NCBI GenBank assembly: GCA_016218725.1
Contig: JACRDB010000088.1
Coordinates: forward strand, 1 to 64,000
DNA: 64,000 nucleotides
Source: Deltaproteobacteria bacterium
GTDB taxonomy: Bacteria; Myxococcota_A; Polyangia; Polyangiales; Ga0077539
Direction: 5' to 3'
This document shows positions 1 through 7,934 of the stretch, one piece after another. The translations under genes were made by a program, and so were the position numbers. Each line of letters opens with the position of its first letter. The first letter of the stretch is position 1. The notes beneath the pieces were generated by a model. That model was given only the letters and a program-made list of their open reading frames with translations. It was not told where the DNA came from and did no database searches.

Positions 1-216
1 GCTCCCGAGCCATTGCTTCCCAGCGCTCCGGGCGGTCCTCTCCTATGCCCGCCTCGGGCGGGCTTCGGAAGCCTGGCGGCGGGGTTTCAACCCGCCGTCC
101 CGCATCGAGAACGCTACCCCATCGGGGCGGACGCGCATCGGACGCGCCTACACGCAGGCAAGATCCGCTACAGTGGTGGTTAGGGATACCGAGGGACGAG
201 GTGCATGGGAAGGGGG

Positions 217-257
217 GACGGCCGCCCCGCGGTGGGAGGGACCGCGGGGCGGCCGTC
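217..257 (-). terminator. Strong hairpin downstream of the 272-892 gene
   Basis: A perfect 17-bp inverted repeat (217-233 pairs with 241-257) with a 7-nt loop lies 14 nt past the stop codon of the leftward gene. It is the longest perfect hairpin I found in the window. Read on the minus strand it is followed by C-rich sequence ending in TT, with no clear U tract, so it is a terminator-like stem and not a textbook intrinsic terminator. The rest of 1-271 holds no gene I can support. Confidence 0.7.
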
Positions 258-271
258 GGTGGGTGGGGCCG

Positions 272-892
272 CTACGCGGGGTCTCGTGTGGGGGTGCCCC
301 GGGCCTCGATGGACACCTTGACCTCGGGGGTGTTCTTGTCCGTCGGGCCGCGGCTCTCCAGGCCGCGGTTCTTCGCTCGGGTCCTCGCGCCGGCGCGCGC
401 GGAGCGACCGTAGAACTCCCGGGCGCGCCGCAGGTGGGCGGCGGTCTCCGGCCGGGTCTTCGCCATCGCGGAGGCGAGGTGGTACGCCTCCATGATCACC
501 GGGCGGGATTCTCGGAGCACCTGGGTCATCGTGTCGCCGACCTGCTGGAGGAGCGTGGTGAGCGCTGCCTTCACGGCCCCGAGGTGCTCGTAGCGGTCGA
601 GGCGGCGCCGGAGAAGGTCCACCTCGAACACGTTCGGGTCCTTCCCGTGGTCGCGGTCCGCGAGCGAACTGAACAGCGCGGGGTGCCGCTCGGTGATGTC
701 CAGGATGTTCCTCAGGATCGAGATCTCGCCCTCCCGGATGGCGAGACCCCCGCGCTCCCCTGGGGCCAGGGAGAGCAGTTCACCCAACGCGTCGCGGAAC
801 CTCTCGGTCGCCGCGGCGATTGAGGTTTCGGCCTGGTGCGTGGGGGCCCCCACGCTCTCATCCAGGGACCGACGACTGTCCTTCTTGTCCAT
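272..892 (-). CDS. Hypothetical cytoplasmic helical protein
   Basis: 206 residues from the ATG at 892. I prefer this over the upstream GTG at 931 because the extra 13 residues would be encoded across the palindrome at 910-926. There is no signal peptide or membrane segment. The protein starts with a charged stretch (MDKKDSRRS) and continues as a mainly alpha-helical body. The last 40 residues are basic (RAKNRG and similar) and probably disordered. I do not recognise a family. The gene stands alone, with a hairpin just after its stop and a possible operator before its start. Coding status is supported by amino-acid composition and by flanking signals, not by homology. Confidence 0.6.
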   Translation of the reverse strand: MDKKDSRRSLDESVGAPTHQAETSIAAATERFRDALGELLSLAPGERGGLAIREGEISILRNILDITERHPALFSSLADRDHGKDPNVFEVDLLRRRLDRYEHLGAVKAALTTLLQQVGDTMTQVLRESRPVIMEAYHLASAMAKTRPETAAHLRRAREFYGRSARAGARTRAKNRGLESRGPTDKNTPEVKVSIEARGTPTRDPA

Positions 893-909
893 GATGTGTA
901 CCGCTCCTG

Positions 910-926
910 CCCGCAACCGTTGCGGG
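910..926. promoter_or_regulatory. Perfect 8-1-8 palindrome, possible operator
   Basis: CCCGCAAC and GTTGCGGG flank a single central C. The site lies 18-34 nt upstream of the start at 892, where a repressor would overlap a leftward promoter. A TACACA hexamer (minus strand) sits between it and the ATG. No regulator gene is adjacent, so the binding protein is unknown. Confidence 0.45.
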
Positions 927-1049
927 TCCAACCGTGATCGCGCCCAGGAGGGAGGTGGTTGCGTGGTCCGGTACGATTTTCGACTTCGTGACCGGGGTCA
1001 GGCCAGGGCGATGCCGACAGGGAAGCAGGAACGCGCAGGCCAGATCCCA

Positions 1050-1225
1050 GGGGTCAGACGCATACCCCCTTGGGGTCAGACGCATACCCCCTTGGGGTCA
1101 GACGCATACCCCCTTGGGGTCAGACGCACACCCCTCGGGGGTCTCGCGCATACCCCCCGGGGGTCTCGCGCATACCCCCCGGGGGTCAGACGCATACCCC
1201 CCGGGGGTCAGACGCCATTGCCCCC
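1050..1225. repeat. Eight tandem 22-bp repeats in a divergent intergenic region
   Basis: Units start at 1050, 1072, 1094, 1116, 1138, 1160, 1182 and 1204 with exact 22-bp spacing. Each begins GGGGTC and most end in CATACCCCC plus two bases, so each unit can pair its GGGGT with its ACCCC. Units 1-4 and 7-8 read TCAGACG in the middle, units 5-6 read TCTCGCG, and the eighth is diverged at its 3' end. A partial ninth GGGGTCTCGC follows at 1231-1240. The array sits in the 533-bp gap between divergent genes starting at 892 and 1426. The remainder of the gap (893-1049, 1241-1425) holds a 14-bp palindrome CCCAGG-GT-CCTGGG at 1250-1263 and no supportable gene. Confidence 0.9.
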
Positions 1226-1425
1226 CAAGGGGGGTCTCGCAATGGCACTCCCAGGGTCCTGGGTCTCAACTCGTTGCGCAACTCGCGGGATATTCTCTGT
1301 CGCCGGAGATCTTCTGACCGCCCACGGTCCGGCCGGAATCCCAACGATTCCCCTGCCGTGGGTACATGATCTCGTCCCCTGGGATCGCCGTGCACCGCCA
1401 CCCGCAACCGCTGGGCCTCCCTCCC

Positions 1426-2241
1426 ATGGCCCGGTTCCGCGCCCTGAGCGCCCTCGCCGTCATCATGGGTTGCCACCGCGCGGGCCCTCGCCCCGACGAC
1501 GCCGCGGGGACCACCCGTCTGGTCGACGCCTCGGTGTCCCCCCTGGACGGGCTCCTGGTTGCCGATCAAGCGCTTCGTGACCCCACGGTGGACCTCCAGA
1601 GCGCCCTCCGAGCGGGTCTACGGGCCTGGGTGGCCTCCGCCGCGGTGTCCTCCCGGGCCTCTCCGACCCCGGATGACCTCCGGGCGTGGCCCGCCGTGCA
1701 TGGAGGTGACCTCCGCGGCTCCGACGCGCTCTCGATCACCGTGACGGGTTGGGTCGAGCGCAGGGCCACACGCACCGACACCCGGTCCTGCGAGGGGCGC
1801 CCACGGTGCACCGCCATCGGCGCGGAGGTGCACATCACCAACCGCTCCGCCCGTCCCGCCACCCTCGTCCTCCGGGACGCGTACCACGGGGGGGCGCTCC
1901 TCCCGTCGTGGCTCTTCGCATGTACGAGGCCGCCGCCCGGGGCCGCGCTGGGGACCTGCGCGCAGGTGTACCTCCTGGAGCCGGAGCCCACCGCCCCGGA
2001 GCGAGCGCCCGGGCCGAGGGCGCTGGAGCTCGCGCCAGGGGGAGCGGTCACGCTTCTCGTGCGTCTGGACTGGCAGGGCACGGGCTCGCTCCTCGGGACG
2101 CGCCCGCTGGTGGACCCGGTCCGGGGAGGCGCCGTGCCGCTGGCGGTGGCCGTGGCGTTCCGGAGCGAGGGCCGCGTCCAGGTCGCCTATAGCCAGGGGG
2201 TAGCGGTCCCGGTGGGGGGCGAGGCCCAGGGCGGACAGTGA
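1426..2241 (+). CDS. Hypothetical lipoprotein
   Basis: 271 residues. The start at 1426 is chosen because it gives a lipoprotein signal, MARFRALSALAVIMGC, with the lipobox cysteine at residue 16; the open frame extends 20 codons further upstream to 1366. The mature protein has a central stretch with beta-strand character (about residues 120-240), including a paired-cysteine segment (RSCEGRPRC) and AEVHITNRSARPATLVLRD, which resembles an immunoglobulin-like or transglutaminase-accessory sandwich but matches no family I can name. It is probably anchored to the inner or outer membrane facing the periplasm. The next gene begins 40 bp downstream on the same strand. Confidence 0.7.
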   Translation: MARFRALSALAVIMGCHRAGPRPDDAAGTTRLVDASVSPLDGLLVADQALRDPTVDLQSALRAGLRAWVASAAVSSRASPTPDDLRAWPAVHGGDLRGSDALSITVTGWVERRATRTDTRSCEGRPRCTAIGAEVHITNRSARPATLVLRDAYHGGALLPSWLFACTRPPPGAALGTCAQVYLLEPEPTAPERAPGPRALELAPGGAVTLLVRLDWQGTGSLLGTRPLVDPVRGGAVPLAVAVAFRSEGRVQVAYSQGVAVPVGGEAQGGQ

Positions 2242-2281
2242 AGGCGCCCACCGGGTGTATGTTCCCGTGCTGACCGGTTCC

Positions 2282-3634
2282 ATGCATACACCAACGAAAG
2301 CCCTCCTCCTCGCGGCGGCCCTGCTCTTCGGGTGCCGGAAGAAGTCCGAAGAGGAGCGCCTCCGGGCCCAGCTTGAGACCAACAGTGTGTACTTCTACCT
2401 CGCGGTGAAGAGCGCCGTGAGCGCCACCGACGACCCCGGGACCCGCGCCGTGCGCGAGCAGTTCACGCGCATCGAGCGCGCCATGCACGCCACGCCCGTC
2501 ACCTCGCCCGGCGGCAACCCCGCCGCCGCTCCCACCCCCTCCGCCGCTCCCGCCCCCGCCGCCGCTCCCACCCCGCCGCCCATCACCGCCCAGGACATGG
2601 CCGAGATCGCCGTGGGGGTCTGGCGCCTCCGCGCCGAGGGGCGGAGGCGCCTCGCCATGGGCCGGGGAGACGGCCTGCGGCTCCTGGCGCCGGTGCTCCG
2701 CGAGGGCGGCGCCAGCGCCCGACAGCTCGACCCGCTCGACGTGGAGACCGAGCACATCGTGCTGATGACCGCGCTCCTGGCGCTGAAGTTCCACCCTCGG
2801 AACCCGGTGCCCATCCCCCCGGAGCTGCCTCTGTATGAAGCCTGGAGGGCGCAGCCCGAGGCCATGCCCCTGCGGGCGCTGATCCCCGTCGCCACCAGCC
2901 TGCGCGCGGTGGTCTTCGGCCTCAATGACTACTGTGACCTCGCCGCCCGCGACGCCAACAGCCCCGCCCTGTCGGCCACGGACTTCAACCCGAGGGCCTT
3001 CGAGGGCGCCCTGGACCAGCTCACCGCCACGACCATCGCCGTCGCGCCGGAGCAGGCCCGGGCGGTCTTCGAGGGCGCCAACGCCGTGTCGCACCTCGCC
3101 GCGGGGCTCTGCTACCAGACCCGAGGAGACGCCCCTCGCGCGGACGTGGAGCTCGGTCGCTTCGTCTCCGCGGCGGAGCGGGCGGGCGTCCCCCCGGAGG
3201 ACACCGCGCCGCTCAGGGCCTGGCTGGCCTACCGCCGAGGGGACATGCCCGAGGTGCGGCGCCAGCTCGTGACCCTGCGCAACAACCCCAACCTGGACAA
3301 CGCCAGCCGCGAGGAGCTCGACCGCCTGCTCCGGGACTTCAACGCCCACGACGACCGGGCCCTCGCGAGGCACTTCGACAAGGCCTGGTTCACCCTCCTC
3401 CTGGCGCGCACGGTGTACAACATCGCCGACCGCGCGGGCCTTATCGACGCCCTGGAGGCCACCGCCCTCGGCGCCGCGGCGCTGGGCGTGGCCCGCGCCA
3501 CCGACGGCGTGGTCCACGTCACCCACGGGGCCTCCGGGGCCGCCGGAGAGCGCCTCCAGGGCGCCCGAGGCTGGCTCGACCGCCACCGCCACCGGACAGC
3601 CCCCTCGGGAGCTGCTACACGCCCCAGACAATGA
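2282..3634 (+). CDS. Helical repeat-type lipoprotein
   Basis: 450 residues. The ATG at 2282 gives MHTPTKALLLAAALLFGC with the lipobox cysteine at residue 18, followed by a basic RKK. A TATGTT hexamer at 2258-2263 is a candidate -10. Around residues 80-105 is an Ala/Pro linker. The rest is alpha-helical with a TPR-like look (for example AERAGVPPEDTAPLRAWLAYRRGDMPEVRRQ is split across two helices), but no exact TPR consensus. The C-terminal 50 residues contain a hydrophobic stretch, LEATALGAAALGVA. Its last 4 bp overlap the start of the thioesterase gene, so the two are probably translated together. Function unknown. Confidence 0.75.
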   Translation: MHTPTKALLLAAALLFGCRKKSEEERLRAQLETNSVYFYLAVKSAVSATDDPGTRAVREQFTRIERAMHATPVTSPGGNPAAAPTPSAAPAPAAAPTPPPITAQDMAEIAVGVWRLRAEGRRRLAMGRGDGLRLLAPVLREGGASARQLDPLDVETEHIVLMTALLALKFHPRNPVPIPPELPLYEAWRAQPEAMPLRALIPVATSLRAVVFGLNDYCDLAARDANSPALSATDFNPRAFEGALDQLTATTIAVAPEQARAVFEGANAVSHLAAGLCYQTRGDAPRADVELGRFVSAAERAGVPPEDTAPLRAWLAYRRGDMPEVRRQLVTLRNNPNLDNASREELDRLLRDFNAHDDRALARHFDKAWFTLLLARTVYNIADRAGLIDALEATALGAAALGVARATDGVVHVTHGASGAAGERLQGARGWLDRHRHRTAPSGAATRPRQ

Positions 3635-4107
3635 CCACGGACGCTCTCCCCGACGCCGCGGCGTGGCTCAACGAGAACAGCACCGGCTGGGATCGGGCCA
3701 TGGGCCTGCGCTTCCTCCACGCCTCCGGGGACCGTGTGGACGCCGAGGTCGAGCTCCGGGAGCACCACCTGCAGCCCTATGGGCTCGCTCACGGGGGCGT
3801 CCATGCCGGGGTCATCGAGGCCGTGTGCTCCACCGGCGCGGCCCTCTGGGCCCTGCCCCTCGGGCTGAGGGTCGTTGGCCTGGAGAACAGCACCAGCTTC
3901 CTTCGGGCGGTGCGCGAAGGCCACTTGCACATCACCGCCTCGCCGGTCACCCGAGGGCGCCGCTCGCAGGTGTGGCAGGCCGAGGTGAGGGACGCCCAGG
4001 GGAACCTCCTGGCCCAGGGCAGGGTGCGCCTCCTCTGCCTGGACGCCGACGCATCCCTCGCGGGAGGCGCGCTCAAGGTCCCCGGGGAACCAACGCCTTC
4101 ACCGTGA
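3631..4107 (+). CDS. PaaI-family hotdog-fold thioesterase
   Basis: 158 residues, the usual size of a single-hotdog PaaI/YbdB-type acyl-CoA thioesterase. The signature is present: HGGVHAGVIEAVCSTGAALWA (His-Gly-Gly, then the catalytic acid Glu nine residues on) and the conserved central strand NSTSFLRAVREGHLHITA, then RGRRSQVWQAEV. Such enzymes hydrolyse aryl- or medium-chain acyl-CoA thioesters in the cytoplasm; the substrate here cannot be told. The start overlaps the upstream lipoprotein stop (ATGA) and there is also a TGCTACACG element at 3613-3621, nine nt before the ATG, so it may have its own promoter. Its 3' end overlaps the convergent aldo/keto reductase by 9 bp. Confidence 0.9.
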   Translation: MTTDALPDAAAWLNENSTGWDRAMGLRFLHASGDRVDAEVELREHHLQPYGLAHGGVHAGVIEAVCSTGAALWALPLGLRVVGLENSTSFLRAVREGHLHITASPVTRGRRSQVWQAEVRDAQGNLLAQGRVRLLCLDADASLAGGALKVPGEPTPSP

Positions 4108-5109
4108 ACCATCCCAGCGGTCCAGGCGCTCCACGGCCTCCGGGGTGAGCCTCCAACCCAGCGCCCCGGCGGTCTCCCGGGCCTGAACCGCTGTCCGAGC
4201 CCCCGCGAGAGGCACCACGCCTGGCTGACACAAAAGCCAGTTCAGGGCCACCTGCGCGGGGCTCCGGCCCCCGTGGGCCTCGCCGAACTCCCGCAGGAGC
4301 CCCACCAGTCCCCGCGTCTGCGCCAGGGCTTCGGGCGTGAAGCGCGGGTCCTTTGCGCGGAAGTCCGCGGGCGGGTGCTCGGGACCGTAGGCCCCCGTGA
4401 GGAGCCCCTGACACAGCGGGCCGTACGCCAGGAGCGTGACGCCAAGCTCCCGGCAAGCGTGCAAGACACCATCCCGCTCGGGCTCGCGGTGCAGGAGGCT
4501 GTACTGCACCTGCTGCGTGGCCAGGGGCACCCCGCGGCGCGCGAGGGCTTCGTGAGCCTCGCGCAGCTCCGAGGCCGTGTGGTTGCTCACACCCACGGCG
4601 CCGACCAGGCCCGCTTTGTAAACCTCGGCCAGGGCGTCGGCCAGGGCGCCGGCGGTCGCCATGGAGCGGTCGGGCCAGTGGAGCTGGTACAGGTCCACCC
4701 GGGGCAGCCGGAGCCTCGCCAGGCTGGCCTGGAGGGCCGGGCGAAGGGCGCGGGCGCCCGCCCGCCCAGGCAAGAGCGCGAACTTGCTGGCCACCTGCAC
4801 CGGCCTGGGCGCGTGGCGCGCAAGCCACCCGACGATCCTCTCGCTCTCCCCGTGGCCGTACACCTCGGCGGTGTCCACCAGGGTCACGCCCGCCTTCACG
4901 CTCGCCAGGAAGGCCTCGGCCACGTCCTTGGGACCGTGGCGCGCGCGGTAGCCCCAGAGGGTCTCGTCCCCCCAGGACCAGGCCCCCACCCCCAGGGACG
5001 ACGTCACCAGCGCGCTCCCTCCGAGCCGTACCTCCTCTGCGTCGGGTGCCGCCACGACCTCTGGAGAGCACCGTACCACGGCACCGTCTCTGTTACGGTA
5101 ACGCCCCAT
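4099..5109 (-). CDS. Aldo/keto reductase
   Basis: 336 residues, a TIM-barrel NADPH-dependent aldo/keto reductase. The tetrad is visible: Asp and Tyr in VDTAEVYGHG, Lys in VASKFALLPG, His in LYQLHWPDRS. The coenzyme-binding region near the C-terminus reads VVPLAGARTAVQARE. The ATG at 5109 gives a 30-residue extension before the first barrel strand (LGGSALVTSSLGVGAWSWG), longer than usual, so a downstream GTG (about residue 18) may be the true start. If 5109 is used, its ATG shares bases with the ATG of the divergent exonuclease (CATG at 5107-5110). Physiological substrate unknown. Confidence 0.92.
   Translation of the reverse strand: MGRYRNRDGAVVRCSPEVVAAPDAEEVRLGGSALVTSSLGVGAWSWGDETLWGYRARHGPKDVAEAFLASVKAGVTLVDTAEVYGHGESERIVGWLARHAPRPVQVASKFALLPGRAGARALRPALQASLARLRLPRVDLYQLHWPDRSMATAGALADALAEVYKAGLVGAVGVSNHTASELREAHEALARRGVPLATQQVQYSLLHREPERDGVLHACRELGVTLLAYGPLCQGLLTGAYGPEHPPADFRAKDPRFTPEALAQTRGLVGLLREFGEAHGGRSPAQVALNWLLCQPGVVPLAGARTAVQARETAGALGWRLTPEAVERLDRWDGSR
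5092..5102 (+). promoter_or_regulatory. Short-leader promoter (TACGGT) inside an 11-bp palindrome
   Basis: GTTAC-G-GTAAC is a 5-1-5 inverted repeat. It contains TACGGT at 5094-5099, placed 8 nt before the exonuclease ATG at 5108. The position predicts transcription starting at or next to the start codon. Confidence 0.45.
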
Positions 5110-5674
5110 GGCCGAGATCTATGTTTCCACGGACATCGAAGCCGACGGGCCGATCCCGGGGCCTCACTCCATGTTGTCCTTTGGGAGCGCGGCGTACCGC
5201 GCCGACAAGACCCTGGTGGGGACCTTCAGCGCCAACCTGGAGACGCTCCCTGGGGCCTCCGGGCACCCGGACACCATGCGCTGGTGGGAGGGCCAGCAGG
5301 AAGCATGGAGCGCCTGCCGGAAGGACCTCCAGGCCCCGGAGAAGGCCATGAAGGCCTACGTCGCCTGGGTCAAGGGCCTCGGGGCAAAGCCCGTCTTCGT
5401 GGCCTACCCCGCGGGCTTCGATTTCCTGTTCATGTACTGGTACCTCCAGCGCTTCGCGGGCGAGAGCCCCTTCTCCTTCGCGGCCCTGGACATGAAGTCC
5501 TACGCCATGGCCCTCCTCGGCGGAGAGTTCCGCGAGGCCAGCAAGCGCAACATGCCCGAGCGCTGGTTCGACCCCCTGCCCCACACCCACGTGGCCCTCG
5601 ACGACGCCATCGAGCAGGGCGCCCTCTTCTGCAACATGCTGGCCGCCAGGAAGGCCCTGGGCAAGCTGGTGTGA
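5108..5674 (+). CDS. DEDDh-type 3'-5' exonuclease domain protein
   Basis: 188 residues forming a single DnaQ-like exonuclease fold. Exo I is STDIEADG near residue 7 (Asp and Glu metal ligands), Exo II is PAGFDFLFMYWYL around residue 100 (Asp), and Exo III is HVALDDAIEQ near residue 152, which fits the HxAxxDA pattern of DEDDh enzymes. No other domain is present, so it is a stand-alone nuclease acting on DNA or RNA ends, and not a polymerase III epsilon subunit with a polymerase-binding tail. It is probably read from the TACGGT promoter at 5094. Divergent from the aldo/keto reductase. Confidence 0.88.
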   Translation: MAEIYVSTDIEADGPIPGPHSMLSFGSAAYRADKTLVGTFSANLETLPGASGHPDTMRWWEGQQEAWSACRKDLQAPEKAMKAYVAWVKGLGAKPVFVAYPAGFDFLFMYWYLQRFAGESPFSFAALDMKSYAMALLGGEFREASKRNMPERWFDPLPHTHVALDDAIEQGALFCNMLAARKALGKLV

Positions 5675-5682
5675 AGGGTGGC

Positions 5683-6195
5683 TCAGCGCGTCGTGCGTGT
5701 CGTGCGCGTACGGTGGAGCTGGCTCAGAGGCAGCGGGTTCCGGTAGGGCCGGAGCCTCATGGCGCCCCCCGGGCGGTGCACCTCCGAGGGGACCAACTGG
5801 CTGGGAGGGATCACCGTGGGCGTGGAGGGCGGCTCCACCGTGGGGGGCACGGCCATGGCGCCGCCGGCGGGGAGGATGTCCCGGTCGGGCACCCTGGTGG
5901 CGCCGTGCTCGGCGTAACCGAGGGCCAGGCAAAGCTCCCGAAGGGCCTTCAAGGGCTCTCCCGCGCGGGCCTCCCGCGCGATGGCCGGGCCGTGGGCCCC
6001 GAGCTCCGCGGCGCGTCCGGGGCCACAGACCGGGGCCCGGGCCTCCAGGGCTGCCGCGGCCGCGGCGAGGGCCGCCACGCCCGCCAGGGGGATCGCCACG
6101 GAGCCCCTCGGGGCCGCCGGGGTCTCCGTCAGGGACTCCAGGGGCGGGAGCGCCGAGCTGTGACAGACCGGGATCGGGCGGCGAGGGACCATCAC
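5683..6195 (-). CDS. Hypothetical protein, Ala/Pro-rich
   Basis: 170 residues, starting GTG-ATG at 6195/6192. It has an Ala-rich hydrophobic stretch (IPLAGVAALAAAAAALEA) about 35-52, a conserved-looking segment KALRELCLALGYAEHGATRVPDRD around residues 85-105, and a Pro-rich, then Arg/Thr-rich tail ending in RTRTTRTTR. I recognise no family. Its composition reads better than the competing frame on the other strand, but this is the least secure CDS call on this side of the window. It lies 36 bp downstream of the HemJ-like gene and could be its operon partner. Confidence 0.45.
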   Translation of the reverse strand: MMVPRRPIPVCHSSALPPLESLTETPAAPRGSVAIPLAGVAALAAAAAALEARAPVCGPGRAAELGAHGPAIAREARAGEPLKALRELCLALGYAEHGATRVPDRDILPAGGAMAVPPTVEPPSTPTVIPPSQLVPSEVHRPGGAMRLRPYRNPLPLSQLHRTRTTRTTR

Positions 6196-6231
6196 CCCGT
6201 TGGACGCAGCAGCGCCCGAAAAGGTTGGGTC

Positions 6232-6669
6232 TCACCCAGGGCGCAGGCCCTTCCACACCACGATGAACACCACGGCCACCGTGGACAGGAGCAGGGCCCC
6301 GAGCTGGAGCGCGCGCATGGAGCGGGCGACGTCGTCCGTCAGGCCCTGGGCCTCGGCCTTGCGGACGCGGGTACCGAGGAGGAAATGCACGGCCAGCACG
6401 CCCAGCGCCGCGGTGAGCTTGCCGTGGAACCACCCGTGGCGGAGGTAGTACCGCGGGTCGAGGGAGAGGAGCCCGAGGCCCGTCAAGAGCGCCATGCCCA
6501 TCCAGGGCGAGGCCACCACGCGGTAGAGCTTGCGGGCCAGGCGCGCGGCGTGGGCGCGCACGGCCTCGGCCTCGCCCTCCCCGGAGGCCACCACGCGGGT
6601 GATGCTGAGCAGGCTCCCGATCCAGAACATCAGCGACAGGAGGTGAAGCGCGCGGAGCCAGTGGACCAT
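6232..6669 (-). CDS. HemJ/CopD-like four-helix membrane protein
   Basis: 145 residues from the ATG at 6669; the open frame runs further upstream but the extra residues are not protein-like. There are four membrane segments, with the first carrying the motif RALHLLSLMFWIGSLL (His then Trp-x-Gly), as in HemJ (UPF0093) protoporphyrinogen oxidases and CopD-domain proteins. Later conserved spots are SPWMGMALLTGLG and GWFHGKLTAALGVLAVHF. HemJ enzymes bind haem and oxidise protoporphyrinogen IX in the inner membrane. I favour a HemJ-like assignment by size, but the CopD superfamily also includes proteins of other function. Divergent from the binding protein at 6770. Confidence 0.75.
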   Translation of the reverse strand: MVHWLRALHLLSLMFWIGSLLSITRVVASGEGEAEAVRAHAARLARKLYRVVASPWMGMALLTGLGLLSLDPRYYLRHGWFHGKLTAALGVLAVHFLLGTRVRKAEAQGLTDDVARSMRALQLGALLLSTVAVVFIVVWKGLRPG

Positions 6670-6769
6670 CGTGGGTGCCCACGGCCATAAGGGAAGTGCC
6701 CCGGGAGGGCAAGTCCCCGCCCGGGCGCCCCCTTGCCGCCGGGGGGCGGGGCACGGTACGAGCGTGCCC

Positions 6770-7894
6770 GTGGCGGCGAGCGTGTCACGCAGGGCGGTGC
6801 TGGCGGGGCTGTGCCTCGCGGGGTGCCGGCTGCGCCGCGGGCACGACGTGGTGGTGGGCACCGTGGCGGCGCGCACCGGGGAGCGGGCCCCCTGGGGGGT
6901 GGACCTCGTGCGGGGGCTGGAGCTCGCCGTGGAGCAGCAGAACGCCCGGGGCGGGGTCAACGGCCGCCGGGTGCGCCTGGCCGTCGTGGACGATGAGTCC
7001 CGGGACGAGCGCGCCGGGCACCTCACCGCGCGCATGATCGAGCGCGAGGCGCCCCTGGCGCTCTTCGGCGAGGTGTCCTCGGCGGCCACGGAGCGCGCGG
7101 CGGCGGCGGCGCAGCGCCGGGGGGTGCCGTTCATCTCCCCGGCGGCCACCGGGAGGGACGTGACCCGCGTGGGCGACTGGGTGTTCCGCACGAACCTCAC
7201 GGACGCCGAGCAGGCCCGGGCGCTCGCGCGCTACGCGCGGCAGACGCTCCAGCGCCGCCGCGTGGCGCTGGTGTACCGCCGCAGCTCGATCCTGCACCTG
7301 GCCATGGCCGACGCCTTCGCCCAGGCCTTCCGCGCGGGCGGCGGCGAGGTGGCCCTGCGGGACTCCTACGCGGACGACACGGAACTCGTGCGCCTGGTGG
7401 GGAGGGTCAGGGCCTCCAACGCGGACGTGGTGTACGCCCCGGCGGACGCCCCGGACGCCGGGCGCATGGCCGTGGCCCTGCGCCAGGGGCGCTGCGCCGC
7501 CCAGGTCCTCGGCAACGACGGCTGGGCGAGCCCCGAGGTGCGGCGCTACGCCCAGGACGCCGTGGTGGGCGCCCTCTACGCCGACGGGTTCACGCTCAAC
7601 ATCCCGAGGACCGAGGTGGACGCCTTCGTGCAGGGCTTCCGAGAGCGCTACCGCGCGCTGCCAGGGACCTTCGCGGCGCTCGGCTTCGACGCGATGCGCT
7701 GGGTGCTCCACGCCGCCCAGCGCGCCCCGCAGGCGGAGGCCACCACGCTCCGGGAGCTGCTCCTCGGGAGCCGCTGGGACGAGGCCGTGGCCGGCCCCTT
7801 CGTGGTGGACCCCAGGAGGAACCTCGCGCGGGCAGTCTTCGTGCTGCGCTACGAGCGCGACGGCGTCGGCGTCGCGGGCACCGTCACCCCGTAG
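6770..7894 (+). CDS. Periplasmic ligand-binding lipoprotein, branched-chain amino acid (LivJ) type
   Basis: About 374 residues of the Peripla_BP_6 fold: GVDLVRGLELAVEQQNARGGVNGRRV, then VVDDESRDE, then SSAATERAAAAAQRRGVPFISPAAT are typical of ABC amino-acid binding proteins. The open frame starts at 6671, but three in-frame GTGs (6764, 6770, 6782) precede SRRAVLAGLCLAGC, a signal with an Arg pair and a lipobox. I chose 6770 because a TACGAG hexamer at 6757-6762 would then lie 7 nt upstream, as in other genes here. No permease or ATPase gene is adjacent, so it may be an orphan receptor or serve a distant transporter. Confidence 0.85.
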   Translation: MAASVSRRAVLAGLCLAGCRLRRGHDVVVGTVAARTGERAPWGVDLVRGLELAVEQQNARGGVNGRRVRLAVVDDESRDERAGHLTARMIEREAPLALFGEVSSAATERAAAAAQRRGVPFISPAATGRDVTRVGDWVFRTNLTDAEQARALARYARQTLQRRRVALVYRRSSILHLAMADAFAQAFRAGGGEVALRDSYADDTELVRLVGRVRASNADVVYAPADAPDAGRMAVALRQGRCAAQVLGNDGWASPEVRRYAQDAVVGALYADGFTLNIPRTEVDAFVQGFRERYRALPGTFAALGFDAMRWVLHAAQRAPQAEATTLRELLLGSRWDEAVAGPFVVDPRRNLARAVFVLRYERDGVGVAGTVTP

Positions 7895-7920
7895 CGGGGC
7901 GCTCGCCCCGTCGGGTGTGC

Positions 7921-7926
7921 TAGACC
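7921..7926 (+). promoter_or_regulatory. Candidate -10 with TGC extension, 8 nt before a start codon
   Basis: TGC-TAGACC precedes the ATG at 7935. A small GC-rich stem (7895-7900 with 7905-7910) just after the preceding stop may separate it from the upstream gene. Confidence 0.4.
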
Positions 7927-7934
7927 GCCCCACC

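Noticed and set aside
45..413. Open frames at the left edge and the TACAGT hexamer at 169
   Set aside because: The frames run opposite the 272-892 gene and are Arg/Gly/Pro-rich. The hexamer has no -35 and leads straight into the terminator hairpin; a small RNA is possible but unsupported.
1050..1225. Possible CRISPR array
   Set aside because: Units abut without variable spacers and no cas genes are present.
934..1369. Open frames on both strands through the 22-bp repeat array, with repeating peptides such as GVRRIPPWGQTHTPL
   Set aside because: A 22-bp unit shifts frame every copy, so all three frames stay open and give the same periodic peptide. No ribosome site or family match; the repeat explains the frames.
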